Part shown: in pieces, positions 55,738-64,000 of the stretch
Numbering within the stretch: position 1 is the first letter of the stretch
How the letters are laid out: each line of letters begins with the position of its first letter
NCBI GenBank assembly: GCA_943787745.1
Contig: CALSNJ010000001.1
Location: 186,001 to 250,000, forward strand
DNA length: 64,000 nucleotides
Direction of reading: 5' to 3'
Source of the DNA: an uncultured Alphaproteobacteria bacterium
GTDB taxonomy: Bacteria; Pseudomonadota; Alphaproteobacteria; UBA6615
Notes under the pieces: generated by a model
Databases searched by the model: none
What the model was told of the DNA's origin: nothing
The model's input: the letters and a program-made list of their open reading frames with translations, nothing else
Position numbers and translations under genes: made by a program

Positions 55738-57435
55738 CTAGTCCGCGCTTTCTCTAAGGCTGATAATTCCCAGCTTGGCGAGCCAGAGTATCGCGCGCAG
55801 CGCGGGGGTCCGCGGTGCATCGGAGCTGTCCAGCAAGGTGCCAACCGTTGTCGTTGTGCCCGGCTTGGGCAAATTGTTCAGCAGTTCCCGCATTTTCGGT
55901 GCGTCAGGAACCAGGCCCGCAACCGCGCTATTGATGTCGAAGCGAATGAGGGCCTCGAGCTCGGCATCTGTGCCCCATCGTTCGATGACATGGTCGTCGG
56001 TAATTGTGGATGTCGGATAGCCGGCAAATGTTCGGAATGGATCATCGCGCAATGGGTCGTTGGACTGACCGCCTTGGCGTGGCGCCGTCTCGCTGTCCTT
56101 GACCCGGCGTTCGGCAAGTTCGCGCCACAGGGCCTCGTATTCCGGAATAATGATCGACCAGTCATACTTCTCGACAGCATGTTTTCGGCCAGCTGCGCCC
56201 ATTTTCTTGCGAAGGGCATCATCGCCAATCAGACGGGTATAGGCTTCGCCCACTTTCGTTGCATCGACATAGGTAAATTGGGCTGTGCGGCCGATATAGC
56301 CGCCATAGCTGTAGCGCGTGCTGCGATATCGTGCCGCGATGTCATCGCCGCTGCCGGATGGCGGGGCGACGGTCGGGATTGCAATTCCCTGCACGCCGTC
56401 GTCAAGCGTGTCTCGGTAGCCGTTCCAGTCCGTGATCACGACCGGCAACCCGGCGGCCATGGCTTCCACCGGCGTCAGGCCGAAAGTCTCCTGAATATTG
56501 TCGGAGAGCGATGTGAAAATATCGGCTGCCGACCAACACTTCTTGCGGATTGTGGGGTCTCTGCCATCAACAAAATGCATGCGCACGTCCGGGCAGAGCG
56601 TTTTGGCGAGGCGTTCGATCTGGTCGCGCTCGGTGTCGCTCTCGAACCAGCCCGCCATTATGAGATGGACCTTGCGACCGGTTCGTTCCTGGGCAATCTG
56701 AAGGCCCCGGAACATCGGAAGAGGGTGTGCTTTGGCCGTGGCTGAAAGACGTCCCAGAAACAGGGCGGCAACAGCATCAGCATCGATGCCCTGATCCCGC
56801 CGGAAGTCGCCGCGTGCGTGTTCGTCATGCGTAAAAGTGTCGGGGTCAACACCCAGAGGTATCACGGGCAACTGCAGACGGGCTGGTGGCGGGCCATCAT
56901 ATCCGATCCGGGACTGGAGATATTCCTGCCAATTTTCCAGAACGGTCTGGACCATGTCGCGGACCGCAATGGATGTGCAGATCACCGCGTCCCAGCTCTG
57001 CAATGGAGCTGTTGCGAAAGTTCCGATGGCATCCATGACCGTGTCGCTGGCTGTGGTGTGAGTAATTCCACAAATGCTCCATGCCCGCTGATCGTGTCGA
57101 CGGCGTAGCCAGGCCTGATCGCTGATGGTGGGGCTGGGGTAGTAGAGGCACCCGGTTTGAGCGATGCGTTCGGGATTGTCGAGAGGGATCCAGCGTGCAC
57201 TTGTTATGGGCCGGTTGTTTTCGAGCGCCGAAGCGCGGACCGATTCTGCAAAAGTCTCTGCAGCCTTTCGATCCGGCGCCATGCAAACAAGATCACGTTC
57301 TCCAGCGTAGCGCGCATAACCAGCGAGAAAACTGGCGCCGGCAGATTGTCGACCCATCAATCTCCGCCCGGCCATGCTGTAGCCATCGGGCATGTAATAG
57401 ATGACGGCAGATGGGTCGTTATTCGTATCGTCCAC
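55738..57435 (-). CDS. group 4-type glycosyltransferase
   Basis: 565 residues from the GTG at 57435, chosen because the following VIYYMPDGYSMAGRRLMGRQ is typical of family starts; an ATG at 57519 would add 28 residues of unusual sequence. The GT4-like C-terminal domain shows the EX7E region near DNIQETFGLTPVEAMAAGLPVV and a donor-binding MAGWFESDTERDQIE. The N-terminal domain is unlike common families. A further 90 residues after the Rossmann core (EALIRFDINSAVAG) form an extra C-terminal part. Divergent from the helicase gene. Confidence 0.82.
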   Translation of the reverse strand: MDDTNNDPSAVIYYMPDGYSMAGRRLMGRQSAGASFLAGYARYAGERDLVCMAPDRKAAETFAESVRASALENNRPITSARWIPLDNPERIAQTGCLYYPSPTISDQAWLRRRHDQRAWSICGITHTTASDTVMDAIGTFATAPLQSWDAVICTSIAVRDMVQTVLENWQEYLQSRIGYDGPPPARLQLPVIPLGVDPDTFTHDEHARGDFRRDQGIDADAVAALFLGRLSATAKAHPLPMFRGLQIAQERTGRKVHLIMAGWFESDTERDQIERLAKTLCPDVRMHFVDGRDPTIRKKCWSAADIFTSLSDNIQETFGLTPVEAMAAGLPVVITDWNGYRDTLDDGVQGIAIPTVAPPSGSGDDIAARYRSTRYSYGGYIGRTAQFTYVDATKVGEAYTRLIGDDALRKKMGAAGRKHAVEKYDWSIIIPEYEALWRELAERRVKDSETAPRQGGQSNDPLRDDPFRTFAGYPTSTITDDHVIERWGTDAELEALIRFDINSAVAGLVPDAPKMRELLNNLPKPGTTTTVGTLLDSSDAPRTPALRAILWLAKLGIISLRESAD

Positions 57436-57577
57436 GCTCAAGTTCCGGCTCCATCTCGTCCACTGCAATGATACCGCGACTAAGCCATCGGGGGGCGTGG
57501 ACAGCAACCCCATTTTCAATCTAATTCATCCACGGGGTGGTGGTTGCAATCCCCTGCGGGAGTAGGGATGCTGGGGT

Positions 57578-60124
57578 ATGTCGTTTCATCAGAAGCCTCC
57601 CGTCAAAGCTGTCCTGGGACCTACCAACACGGGGAAAACCTATCTCGCAATTGACCGGATGTTGGGTCATGAAAGCGGGATGATCGGGTTTCCGCTGCGC
57701 TTGCTGGCACGGGAAAACTATGACCGTGTTGTCGCCCTCAAGGGGGCGGGTGCTGTCGCGCTGATCACAGGTGAGGAGCGCATCGTACCAGCGAATCCAC
57801 GCTATTTCCTTTGTACGGTCGAGGCGATGCCGCGGGACCGCACAGTTGCGTTTCTTGCGATTGATGAAGTTCAGCTTTGTGCAGATCCCGAACGCGGACA
57901 TGTCTTCACCGATCGCTTGCTCCACGCCCGCGGAACACAGGAAACCATGTTTCTGGGCGCTGAAACCATGGCCCCGATCATTCGTCGATTGGTCCCGGAT
58001 GCGGTGTTTGAGCGCCGCGAGCGTTTCTCCAGATTGAGCTATAGCGGTTTCAAGAAACTGACACGGCTGGCACCCCGAACGGCGATCGTGGCGTTCTCGG
58101 CGGCCAACGTATACGCGGTGGCAGAACTGCTTCGCCGCCAGCGTGGCGGCGCAGCAGTCGTACTGGGGGCGCTCAGTCCCCGCACGCGAAACGCGCAAGT
58201 GGCTATGTATGAGGCCGGCGAAGTTGAATATCTGGTTGCAACGGATGCGATCGGAATGGGCCTCAATATGAACATCGCCCATGTCGGGTTCTCGTCACTG
58301 ACCAAATATGACGGCCAGGGTTTTCGTCGTCTATCCGCCGCCGAGATCGCACAAATTTCCGGCCGTGCTGGCCGCTATATGCAGGACGGAACTTTTGGTC
58401 CGACAGCCGAACTGGACCCTTTTGAGCCCGAGCTCGTCGAGGCGATCCAAAATCATGAATTCGAGGCCATTCGCGGACTGTATTGGCGCTCAAGCGCACT
58501 CGATTTCAATTCGACAGATGCGCTGCGGCGCAGTCTGGACACCCGCCCTCCTGCTCCGGAACTGCGCCGAGCCCGTGCTGCGGATGACTACAATGCGCTG
58601 CTGGCGGCCAGCGCTCATGCCGATATACAAGACACAGCATCGAACCCCGAACTGGTTCGCCTGCTTTGGGAGGTTTGTCAGATTCCTGACTTCAGTGGCG
58701 ACCTGTCAGGCAACCACCATCGTCTAGTCGGGCGCATCTATCGGTTTCTGACCAACTCAAAGGCCGTCATTCCAGCGGAATGGATCGAGCGATCCATTGG
58801 ACAGTTTGATCGCACCGATGGCGATATAGACACGTTGATGGCGCGTATTTCGGGTGTTCGCACGTGGTCTTACATAACGCATCGCCGAAATTGGCTGGAT
58901 GATCACGAGGGATGGCAGTCCCGGACGCGAGCGCTTGAGGACAAGCTTTCTGATGCCTTGCATGATCGACTGACTCAGCGTTTTGTGGACCGGAAAGCGG
59001 CGGTGCTGACACGTCGTCTGCGCGAGAACAAGGAATTGCTTGCGGGCGTCGCCGAAGATGGCAAGGTTACGGTTGAAAGCGAAGAAGTGGGAAGACTTGA
59101 TGGTTTTAGATTTGTACCAACCGATGAAGACGTTGCCGCGAGTGCACGTCTGATGGCGGCGGCCAACAACGCTGTACGCGAATCCATTGGAGCACGGATA
59201 GCGGCGCTGGCAGGGTCGGATGACGCTGCGTTTGTGCTTGACCATGCCGCAGCCCAGATCAAGTGGCAGGGCGCGCCGGTTGCGCGGATTGCAGCGGGGG
59301 CGGATATCCTTCACCCGGCGGTTGAGGTTCTGCCCAGCGAATTGCTTGATGCGCCGTTGCGCGAAGAAGTGCGCAAGCGTCTGCAAGGGTGGCTGGATGC
59401 ACATCTGGGCACCGAACTGGCGCCGCTCTTTGTGCTTGCGCAGGGGGAGTTTTCCGGCGCGGCACGCGGATTGGCGTTTCGTCTTGGTGAAGGCCTGGGG
59501 TGTGCTCTTCGGGCGCGCGGCGATGATCCGAGCGCGCATTTGGGGGAGGATGACAAGAAGGCCATTGCCAAAGCCGGCGTGCGAATTGGCGTTGCGACGG
59601 CTTATCTGCCCGCGATGCTGAAGGGGCGAGTCATGGCGCTCAAGGCAATGTTGTTCCGCATTTGCCATGGAAATGATCAGCCACTTCCCGATGGTGGTGC
59701 GACGGCGATGCCATGTTCGGAACTTGTCGATACCAACTGGTATCTGTCGTTAGGGTTTTGCCCGGCAGGTCCCATTGCCATCCGGGCGGATGAACTCGAG
59801 CGTATGCTGGCTGTGCTCCGGCGCGGGACGAAGGAAGGTGAGTTCGCGGTTAATCCGGACATTCTTTCCCGGATCGATGCGCCCGCCGATGTTTTTGCCC
59901 GCATGTTGCGCAGTCAGGGTTATGACGTGCGTGAGGCGGAAGACGGGATCAAGGTTACGCGCCGCCCACGGGCCAAACGCAAGCCGCCCCGCGCAAAAGA
60001 CGGGCCAAGACAGGCGGGTGCGAAGCCCGTCCGAGGCAAGACGAAGCCCAAGAAGTCCGAACCTGTTTTTGACCCGGACTCGCCTTTTGCCAAACTGCAG
60101 GAGCTCAAGGAGCGCATGCGTTGA
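57578..60124 (+). CDS. SUV3-like ATP-dependent RNA/DNA helicase
   Basis: 848 residues. Walker A GPTNTGKT (residues 14-21), DEVQ at 96-99 (a DEVQ in place of DExH), and the C-terminal helicase domain with ATDAIGMGLNMN and IAQISGRAGR. The layout matches SUV3, the RNA helicase of the mitochondrial degradosome, which came from an alphaproteobacterial ancestor. The C-terminal part is Lys/Arg-rich (residues ~800-848). The next gene (S4 protein) overlaps by four bases, so the two are an operon. Confidence 0.92.
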   Translation: MSFHQKPPVKAVLGPTNTGKTYLAIDRMLGHESGMIGFPLRLLARENYDRVVALKGAGAVALITGEERIVPANPRYFLCTVEAMPRDRTVAFLAIDEVQLCADPERGHVFTDRLLHARGTQETMFLGAETMAPIIRRLVPDAVFERRERFSRLSYSGFKKLTRLAPRTAIVAFSAANVYAVAELLRRQRGGAAVVLGALSPRTRNAQVAMYEAGEVEYLVATDAIGMGLNMNIAHVGFSSLTKYDGQGFRRLSAAEIAQISGRAGRYMQDGTFGPTAELDPFEPELVEAIQNHEFEAIRGLYWRSSALDFNSTDALRRSLDTRPPAPELRRARAADDYNALLAASAHADIQDTASNPELVRLLWEVCQIPDFSGDLSGNHHRLVGRIYRFLTNSKAVIPAEWIERSIGQFDRTDGDIDTLMARISGVRTWSYITHRRNWLDDHEGWQSRTRALEDKLSDALHDRLTQRFVDRKAAVLTRRLRENKELLAGVAEDGKVTVESEEVGRLDGFRFVPTDEDVAASARLMAAANNAVRESIGARIAALAGSDDAAFVLDHAAAQIKWQGAPVARIAAGADILHPAVEVLPSELLDAPLREEVRKRLQGWLDAHLGTELAPLFVLAQGEFSGAARGLAFRLGEGLGCALRARGDDPSAHLGEDDKKAIAKAGVRIGVATAYLPAMLKGRVMALKAMLFRICHGNDQPLPDGGATAMPCSELVDTNWYLSLGFCPAGPIAIRADELERMLAVLRRGTKEGEFAVNPDILSRIDAPADVFARMLRSQGYDVREAEDGIKVTRRPRAKRKPPRAKDGPRQAGAKPVRGKTKPKKSEPVFDPDSPFAKLQELKERMR

Positions 60125-60510
60125 CGCCGGAGAGTGCGCCGATTGAAACTCTGCGTCTCGACAAGTGGCTCTGGTACGCACGCTTTTGCAAAACCCGTAG
60201 CCTCGCCACGGCAATGTGCCGGAATGGTCAGGTGCGGGTGAACAAGGAACCAGTGCGAAAGTCCAATCAGCCGGTGCGGGTCGGGGATGTCCTCACCTTT
60301 GCGCAGGGGCCCTGGATCCGGGTTATCCGAATTGCGGTGCTTGGCGAACGACGTGGTCCGGCGCCCGAAGCACAAAGCCTATACGAAGATATTTCGCCCC
60401 CCATGCCGCCCCGTGAAAAACGGGTCCCGGTCAGTGGTCTGCGGGAGGCGGGTGCGGGCCGTCCGACCAAACGTGAACGTCGGGCCATCGACCGCTTGCT
60501 CGACAACTAG
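60121..60510 (+). CDS. S4-domain RNA-binding protein (HslR-like)
   Basis: 129 residues from a TTG that overlaps the helicase stop. The S4 domain LRLDKWLWYARFCKTRSLATAM is at the start, with RVNKEPVRKSNQPVRVGDVL. The C-terminus is Arg/Pro-rich. HslR (Hsp15) recycles stalled 50S subunits with attached peptidyl-tRNA. The start codon and start region of the helicase operon couple the two proteins. Confidence 0.88.
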   Translation: MTPESAPIETLRLDKWLWYARFCKTRSLATAMCRNGQVRVNKEPVRKSNQPVRVGDVLTFAQGPWIRVIRIAVLGERRGPAPEAQSLYEDISPPMPPREKRVPVSGLREAGAGRPTKRERRAIDRLLDN

Positions 60511-60576
60511 GCGTGGTTTTTTTTGATCACACCTCCGTGGTTGTTTGTGCGCGTCCTCGTCGTGTAGATAGGTTTC

Positions 60577-61044
60577 ATGTTTGATCGATTGAAGGAAATA
60601 TTCGGCGGAGATACCGAATCGTCTGATGGTCCGCGTGAGCGCGCTGTTGATGATCTGCAACTCGCATCGGCGGCACTTCTTGTTGAAGCCGCCCGGATGG
60701 ATGATGACTTTGGGCAGGATGAGCACGCCGTCATTGAGCGACTCCTGCGCGAGCGGTTTTCACTCAGCGTTGAGGATGCCGACCGGCTTGTCGGGGCCGC
60801 GAACAAGGTGTCTGCGGATTCCGTTGAGTTGTTCGGGTTTACGAGCAAGATCAAGGATGCGTTCGATGAAGAAGAACGCATTCAGATGATCGAGATGCTT
60901 TGGGAGGTTGTTTTTGCCGATGGGAAGTTGGACGATCTTGAGGCAAACCTGTTGCGAAGGGTCGCGGGCCTCCTTTACGTTACGGATCGGGACAGTGGGG
61001 ATGCCCGCAAACGGGTGCTTGACCGCGTAAGCTCAGCTTCGTAA
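60577..61044 (+). CDS. TerB-family protein
   Basis: 155 residues, TerB/TerB-like domain: helices with [39 protein letters not shown], and [20 protein letters not shown], the DxDG-type acidic loops. Such proteins are linked to tellurite-like stress in other organisms but stand-alone copies are of unclear function. It lies between the S4 gene and fdxA on the same strand. Confidence 0.85.
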   Translation: MFDRLKEIFGGDTESSDGPRERAVDDLQLASAALLVEAARMDDDFGQDEHAVIERLLRERFSLSVEDADRLVGAANKVSADSVELFGFTSKIKDAFDEEERIQMIEMLWEVVFADGKLDDLEANLLRRVAGLLYVTDRDSGDARKRVLDRVSSAS

Positions 61045-61082
61045 GTCGATCTCCAAGAAGAAGGCCAAAAGGATTAAAGAAT

Positions 61083-61421
61083 ATGCCGTACGTCGTTACC
61101 GAAGCCTGCATCAAGTGCAAGTACACCGACTGTGTTGAAGTCTGCCCGGTTGATTGTTTCTACGAGGGTGAGAACATGCTGGTCATTCATCCTGACGAGT
61201 GCATCGATTGTGGCGTCTGTGAGCCGGAATGCCCCGCTGAGGCAATTATTCCTGATGTTGAGCCCGAGGCCGAGAAGTGGCTGGAGCTGAACCGGGATTA
61301 TTCAGAGAAATGGCCGAACATCACCTCCAAGAAGGACGAAGCGCCCGAAGCAGACAGCTTCAAGGGTGAAGACGGCAAGTTCGACAAGTTCTTTAGTGCG
61401 AATCCAGGCAGCGGCGACTAG
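61083..61421 (+). CDS. fdxA: 7Fe ferredoxin FdxA
   Basis: 112 residues. The N-terminal cysteines fit a 3Fe-4S plus 4Fe-4S ferredoxin: Cys9, Cys17 and Cys50 for the 3Fe cluster; Cys21, Cys40, Cys43 and Cys46 for the 4Fe cluster ([19 protein letters not shown] and [11 protein letters not shown]). The C-terminal part [13 protein letters not shown] is usual. Cytoplasmic electron carrier. A hairpin at 61490-61511 follows and ends this transcript. Confidence 0.95.
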   Translation: MPYVVTEACIKCKYTDCVEVCPVDCFYEGENMLVIHPDECIDCGVCEPECPAEAIIPDVEPEAEKWLELNRDYSEKWPNITSKKDEAPEADSFKGEDGKFDKFFSANPGSGD

Positions 61422-61489
61422 TTGCTGAGTCTCCGTTGTGTCGGGGACCTACCAAAACGCCTGATTTTCTGTTATACTAGAGTATCGGT

Positions 61490-61511
61490 AGGGACGGCTT
61501 CGGCCGTCCCT
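61490..61511 (+). terminator. intrinsic terminator after fdxA
   Basis: AGGGACGGC, the tetraloop TTCG and GCCGTCCCT, then cgtttt. A strong stem with UUCG loop, 69 bases after the fdxA stop. Confidence 0.9.
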
Positions 61512-61620
61512 CGTTTTGTAATATGCGCAATTGATGGACGTAGAGGGCCTGTTTTCTGGTGAAACTGCAGGTTCTTCGACGGGTCCGGTAGATGCGAGAC
61601 ACTTTTTGACGGATTTGAAT

Positions 61621-62397
61621 ATGGCGAAAGCAGCAACGGCGAAGAAAAAACCGGATAGCAAGACAAAGACCGCGGCAAAGAAACCTGCTGCGAAGGCGGC
61701 AGCCGCAAAGAAAGCGGCCCCGAAGGCGGCCGCGAAGAAACCTGCAGCCCCCAAGGCGGCCGCGAAGAAACCTGCAGCCCCCAAGGCGGCCGCGAAGAAA
61801 CCTGCAGCCCCCAAGGCAGCAAAAGCAGCAGCACCCAAATCCAGCGCGGCAAAGCCAGCTGCGAAGGCCGAGGCGAAAGCACCGGCCAAGCGGGCGCCTG
61901 CAAAGCGGGAAAAGCTCGAGTTTTCAGAAGGCGATTTCGTGGTTTATCCGACCCATGGCGTTGGTCAGGTGACCGGTGTGCAGAATTTCGAGATCGCTGG
62001 TGAGAAATTGAAGCTCTTTGTGATCAGTTTCGAACGCGAGCGGATGACCCTCAAGGTGCCGATCACCAAAGTGAAGGAATCCGGGCTCCGGAAATTGGCG
62101 AGCCGAAAGGTGATCGACAATGCGCTGAAGGCACTCAAGGGGCGTGTGCGTGTGAAGCGGACAATGTGGAGCCGACGCGCGCAGGAGTATGAGGCCAAGA
62201 TCAACTCCGGCGATCCGGTCCAGATTGCCGAGGTTGTTCGCGACCTTCATCGAAATGAAGATCAGCCAGACCAGTCCTACTCTGAGCGCCAGATGTACCA
62301 GGCAGCACTTGACCGGTTCTCGCGTGAACTGGCCGCGGTCGAAAGCACCTCGCCCGAAGAGGCTGTCGAGAAACTGGAGAACATCCTTTCATCATAG
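61621..62397 (+). CDS. carD: CarD-family RNA polymerase regulator with histone-H1-like tail
   Basis: 258 residues from the ATG at 61621. The first 95 are almost only Ala, Lys and Pro (PAAPKAAAKK repeats) as in histone H1-like tails. The CarD/CdnL domain starts near 100: FSEGDFVVYPTHGVGQVTGV, KLFVISFERERMTLKVP, LKGRVRVKRTMWSRR, and helical LENILSS end. CarD binds the RNA polymerase beta subunit and promoter DNA. The long basic N-terminal tail is unlike the short CdnL of most bacteria. Confidence 0.88.
   Translation: MAKAATAKKKPDSKTKTAAKKPAAKAAAAKKAAPKAAAKKPAAPKAAAKKPAAPKAAAKKPAAPKAAKAAAPKSSAAKPAAKAEAKAPAKRAPAKREKLEFSEGDFVVYPTHGVGQVTGVQNFEIAGEKLKLFVISFERERMTLKVPITKVKESGLRKLASRKVIDNALKALKGRVRVKRTMWSRRAQEYEAKINSGDPVQIAEVVRDLHRNEDQPDQSYSERQMYQAALDRFSRELAAVESTSPEEAVEKLENILSS
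61711..61818 (+). repeat. tandem 30-bp repeat in the carD tail
   Basis: The 30-base unit beginning cctgcagcccccaaggcggc is exact at 61741-61770 and 61771-61800, with diverged copies on both sides. Each unit codes for PAAPKAAAKK. Length-variable in close relatives is likely. Confidence 0.9.
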
Positions 62398-62418
62398 TCC
62401 GCTCGAGCGGGACGAACG

Positions 62419-62451
62419 AAAAGGCCAGTCCCCAGCGGAACTGGCCTTTTT
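62419..62451 (+). terminator. intrinsic terminator after carD
   Basis: AAAAGGCCAGT and ACTGGCCTTTTT arms enclose a ten-base loop 22 bases after the stop. Confidence 0.93.
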
Positions 62452-62527
62452 CTTTGCCGTGGTCCTGACTTCGCAGCTTGCTCCGACGCGAAACGCTAAT
62501 TCATCCTGCGCGGACAAGGAGCTTTGA

Positions 62528-63352
62528 TTGTCTCAGATGATTGCTAATGGCGAGAAACTCGCTCTGCTGCGCGGCGCGCAGCGGGTTTGGGCGATTTCAT
62601 CTGTTCACGGAGAAGCGGAAAGATTGCGCGCTTTGCACGAGGCAATCTCCAGACAGTTTCAGCCCGGTGACCGTCTCGTCTATCTGGGAAACATCCTCGG
62701 CCATGGCCCCGATGTGACCGATGCCGTGGATGAAGTGCTGGCATTTCGTCGCGCGGTTATTTCGGCACATGGCATGTTTGCCGCTGACGTTGTTGTCTTG
62801 CGCGGTGCGCAGGAAGAGATGTGGCAAAAATTGCTGCAACTTCAGCTGGCTCTCAATTCCGGTGAGGTTTTCGACTGGATGATGGAACAGGGTGTGGGGG
62901 CCACGCTCAAAAGTTATGGGGGGGATGTTTCCGCCGGCCGTGTTGCGGCGCGTGCTGGTGCGGCTATGTGTGCACGGTGGACGGCGAGCCTTCGGGATCA
63001 AATTCACGGCCGTTCCGGACACACGCAACTCATGTCGGCGTTGCGGCGTGCGGCGGTGAACCTGTCCCCAGACGGGCAGCCACAGTTGCTCTTTGTCAAT
63101 GCCGGGATTGATCCCCAGCGCCCGTTGGAAGCGCAAAAAGACAGTTTCTGGTGGCCTCCGGATCAACTGGAAACAATGGAAGGCCCTTACGGTGAGTATG
63201 CACGGATCGTCGCCGGGTATGACCGGCAGATGCGCGGCGTTACCGAAACCCCGTTCACAGTATCGGTGGATGCCGGTGCGGGTCGCGGGGGCGCGCTTCT
63301 GGCGACATGTGTTGAGAGTACAGGCGCGTTGGTAAAAACCCTCGAAGCCTGA
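62528..63352 (+). CDS. metallophosphoesterase-fold protein with degenerate metal ligands
   Basis: 274 residues from a TTG at 62528; aaggag six bases upstream supports it over the ATG at 62537. The layout follows PP2A/Ap4A-hydrolase-like phosphatases: motif I GDxH is ISSVHG (Asp lost), motif II GDxxDxG is LGNILGHG (Asp and Asp lost), motif III GNHE is RGAQEE (Asn and His lost), and a final LLFVNAGIDPQRP resembles the VHAG motif but has Asn in place of His. Four of the usual ligands are missing, so catalysis is unlikely and a binding or regulatory role is possible. Confidence 0.75.
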   Translation: MSQMIANGEKLALLRGAQRVWAISSVHGEAERLRALHEAISRQFQPGDRLVYLGNILGHGPDVTDAVDEVLAFRRAVISAHGMFAADVVVLRGAQEEMWQKLLQLQLALNSGEVFDWMMEQGVGATLKSYGGDVSAGRVAARAGAAMCARWTASLRDQIHGRSGHTQLMSALRRAAVNLSPDGQPQLLFVNAGIDPQRPLEAQKDSFWWPPDQLETMEGPYGEYARIVAGYDRQMRGVTETPFTVSVDAGAGRGGALLATCVESTGALVKTLEA

Positions 63353-63360
63353 CGTCTCTC

Positions 63361-64000
63361 TTATTCGACGATCACTTTGACAGTCTGGCCCGGGAATGGC
63401 TGGCTACCCGGCTGCAGACCGTTGAGAATGCGAAACCACTCTTCTTTTGGGCCGGGCATTGGCATGTTGCGGGACAAGCTGCTGACAGTGTCCCGACGCC
63501 CGACCACTTTCGTGGCAACCCGCCACGGCTTGTACCGATTGCGATCCGCCCGGTTCAGTTTCCGGAAGCTGAACGTGGTCCGGCGGAAGTCTTCGGTCAG
63601 CGCAGCTGTTTGTGCGGCAGGTGAGAGAAACACAAAACGATAGACCTTGTTCGCGCTGTGCCGGATCGCCACGAGTTGGGCGTTGAACGTGCCGCTGCGA
63701 TTTCGGATGACCGCTCCCCCGGTGGCCCCCTCCATGCCATTCACATCGATCCGCTGAACGTTGCTGAGGCTGGTGTTCTTGGCCCAGACATTTGTGAGAT
63801 AGGCCGACATGCTTCTCCCGGCAGGTGCCTGGGCGCCGCTGAAAATAATATTGGCATCATTTGGTCCCTTGGCGACGACCTGCTGCGTTCCGTTGAACAG
63901 TCTGAAATCCCTTGGAACCTCAAACAGAAAGTCGAGAGGCTGGTGAACAAAAACCTGCCCGCGGATCAATCCTTCTTCAGGTGAATCCCCAAAAACGATG
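63361..64000 (-). CDS. C-terminal part of an M48-family-type metalloprotease (partial, runs off the window)
   Basis: The frame runs off the right edge on the minus strand, so only about 213 C-terminal residues are seen, and the protease core is outside. The visible part begins DSPEEGLIRGQVFVHQ, then FLFEVPRDFRLFNGTQQVVAKGP, a family-typical RFVFLSPAAQTAALTEDF and a LysM-like end (RRDTVSSLSRN, RILNGLQPGSQPFPGQTVKV). This matches the C-terminal extension of alphaproteobacterial M48 proteases (BepA-like). The identification rests on the C-terminus alone. Confidence 0.7.
   Translation of the reverse strand, partial: IVFGDSPEEGLIRGQVFVHQPLDFLFEVPRDFRLFNGTQQVVAKGPNDANIIFSGAQAPAGRSMSAYLTNVWAKNTSLSNVQRIDVNGMEGATGGAVIRNRSGTFNAQLVAIRHSANKVYRFVFLSPAAQTAALTEDFRRTTFSFRKLNRADRNRYKPWRVATKVVGRRDTVSSLSRNMPMPGPKEEWFRILNGLQPGSQPFPGQTVKVIVE

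Noticed and set aside
55738-57519. Glycosyltransferase start at 57519
   Set aside because: The additional 28 residues are not family-like; the GTG at 57435 fits better, but the choice is not certain.
61711-61818. Repeats considered as a CRISPR array
   Set aside because: Units are adjacent with no spacers and are in frame within carD.

Overview
The window looks like a piece of an alphaproteobacterial chromosome, probably a marine Rhodospirillales-like lineage. The reasons are moderately high GC, a complete System I cytochrome c maturation (ccm) cluster, a SUV3-type helicase / S4 protein / TerB / FdxA / CarD gene block, a YggT-DUF167-FolD operon, and many small acyl-CoA, EamA and amidohydrolase genes typical of aerobic heterotrophs. 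I see no prophage, intact insertion sequence, CRISPR array or replication origin. The taxonomic call is inference from gene content.

Layout. 1-2957: end of a two-subunit 3-oxoacid CoA-transferase and two EamA permeases. 2954-6291 (minus): an asparaginase / quinone oxidoreductase / methyltransferase operon. 6364-13466: mostly housekeeping genes (TrmH-type methylase, RlmN, ArgG, FolD, YggT) with an IalB-like secreted protein and an orphan HicA-like protein. 13698-17827: a disturbed region. It starts with an intact tRNA-Ala(CGC) followed by a decayed copy of a gene, then an operon (RibF-like, shortened DCC protein, CIA30). Next come a second, truncated tRNA-Ala 3' end followed by the intact copy of that gene (a secreted His-rich protein with a MerR-type promoter), and a wrecked class III adenylate cyclase. 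17828-24524: katG, an MFS transporter, rsmJ, ppa and a cupin/PEP-mutase operon. 24797-30556: a 1,919-residue RTX/VCBS surface or secreted protein with internal duplications, ending in a strong terminator.

30703-39061 is the most interesting metabolic block. Two divergent operons (minus: alpha/beta hydrolase, amidohydrolase, Rieske protein, double-domain NIPSNAP; plus: cyclase-family hydrolase, cupin, SDR, 3-hydroxyacyl-CoA-dehydrogenase-like enzyme, ACMSD/resorcylate-decarboxylase-like amidohydrolase) are followed by an IclR regulator. I read this as an uncharacterised catabolic pathway; its substrate cannot be told from sequence alone.

39326-50392: a CNNM/CorC-type transporter, an enoyl-CoA hydratase, a CBS protein and the ccm cluster. 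In the ccm cluster, ccmABC are separated from ccmDEFG(dsbE)HI by a gene for a soluble c-type cytochrome. 50623-55731: DUF1127 protein and LysR regulator (divergent), aconitase AcnA, DUF1223 protein. 55738-64000: a glycosyltransferase, then the helicase / S4 / TerB / ferredoxin / CarD block. CarD here carries a histone-H1-like Lys/Ala/Pro tail built from a tandem 30-bp repeat. The block ends with a metallophosphatase-like protein that has lost most metal ligands, and a partial M48-type peptidase C-terminus at the edge.
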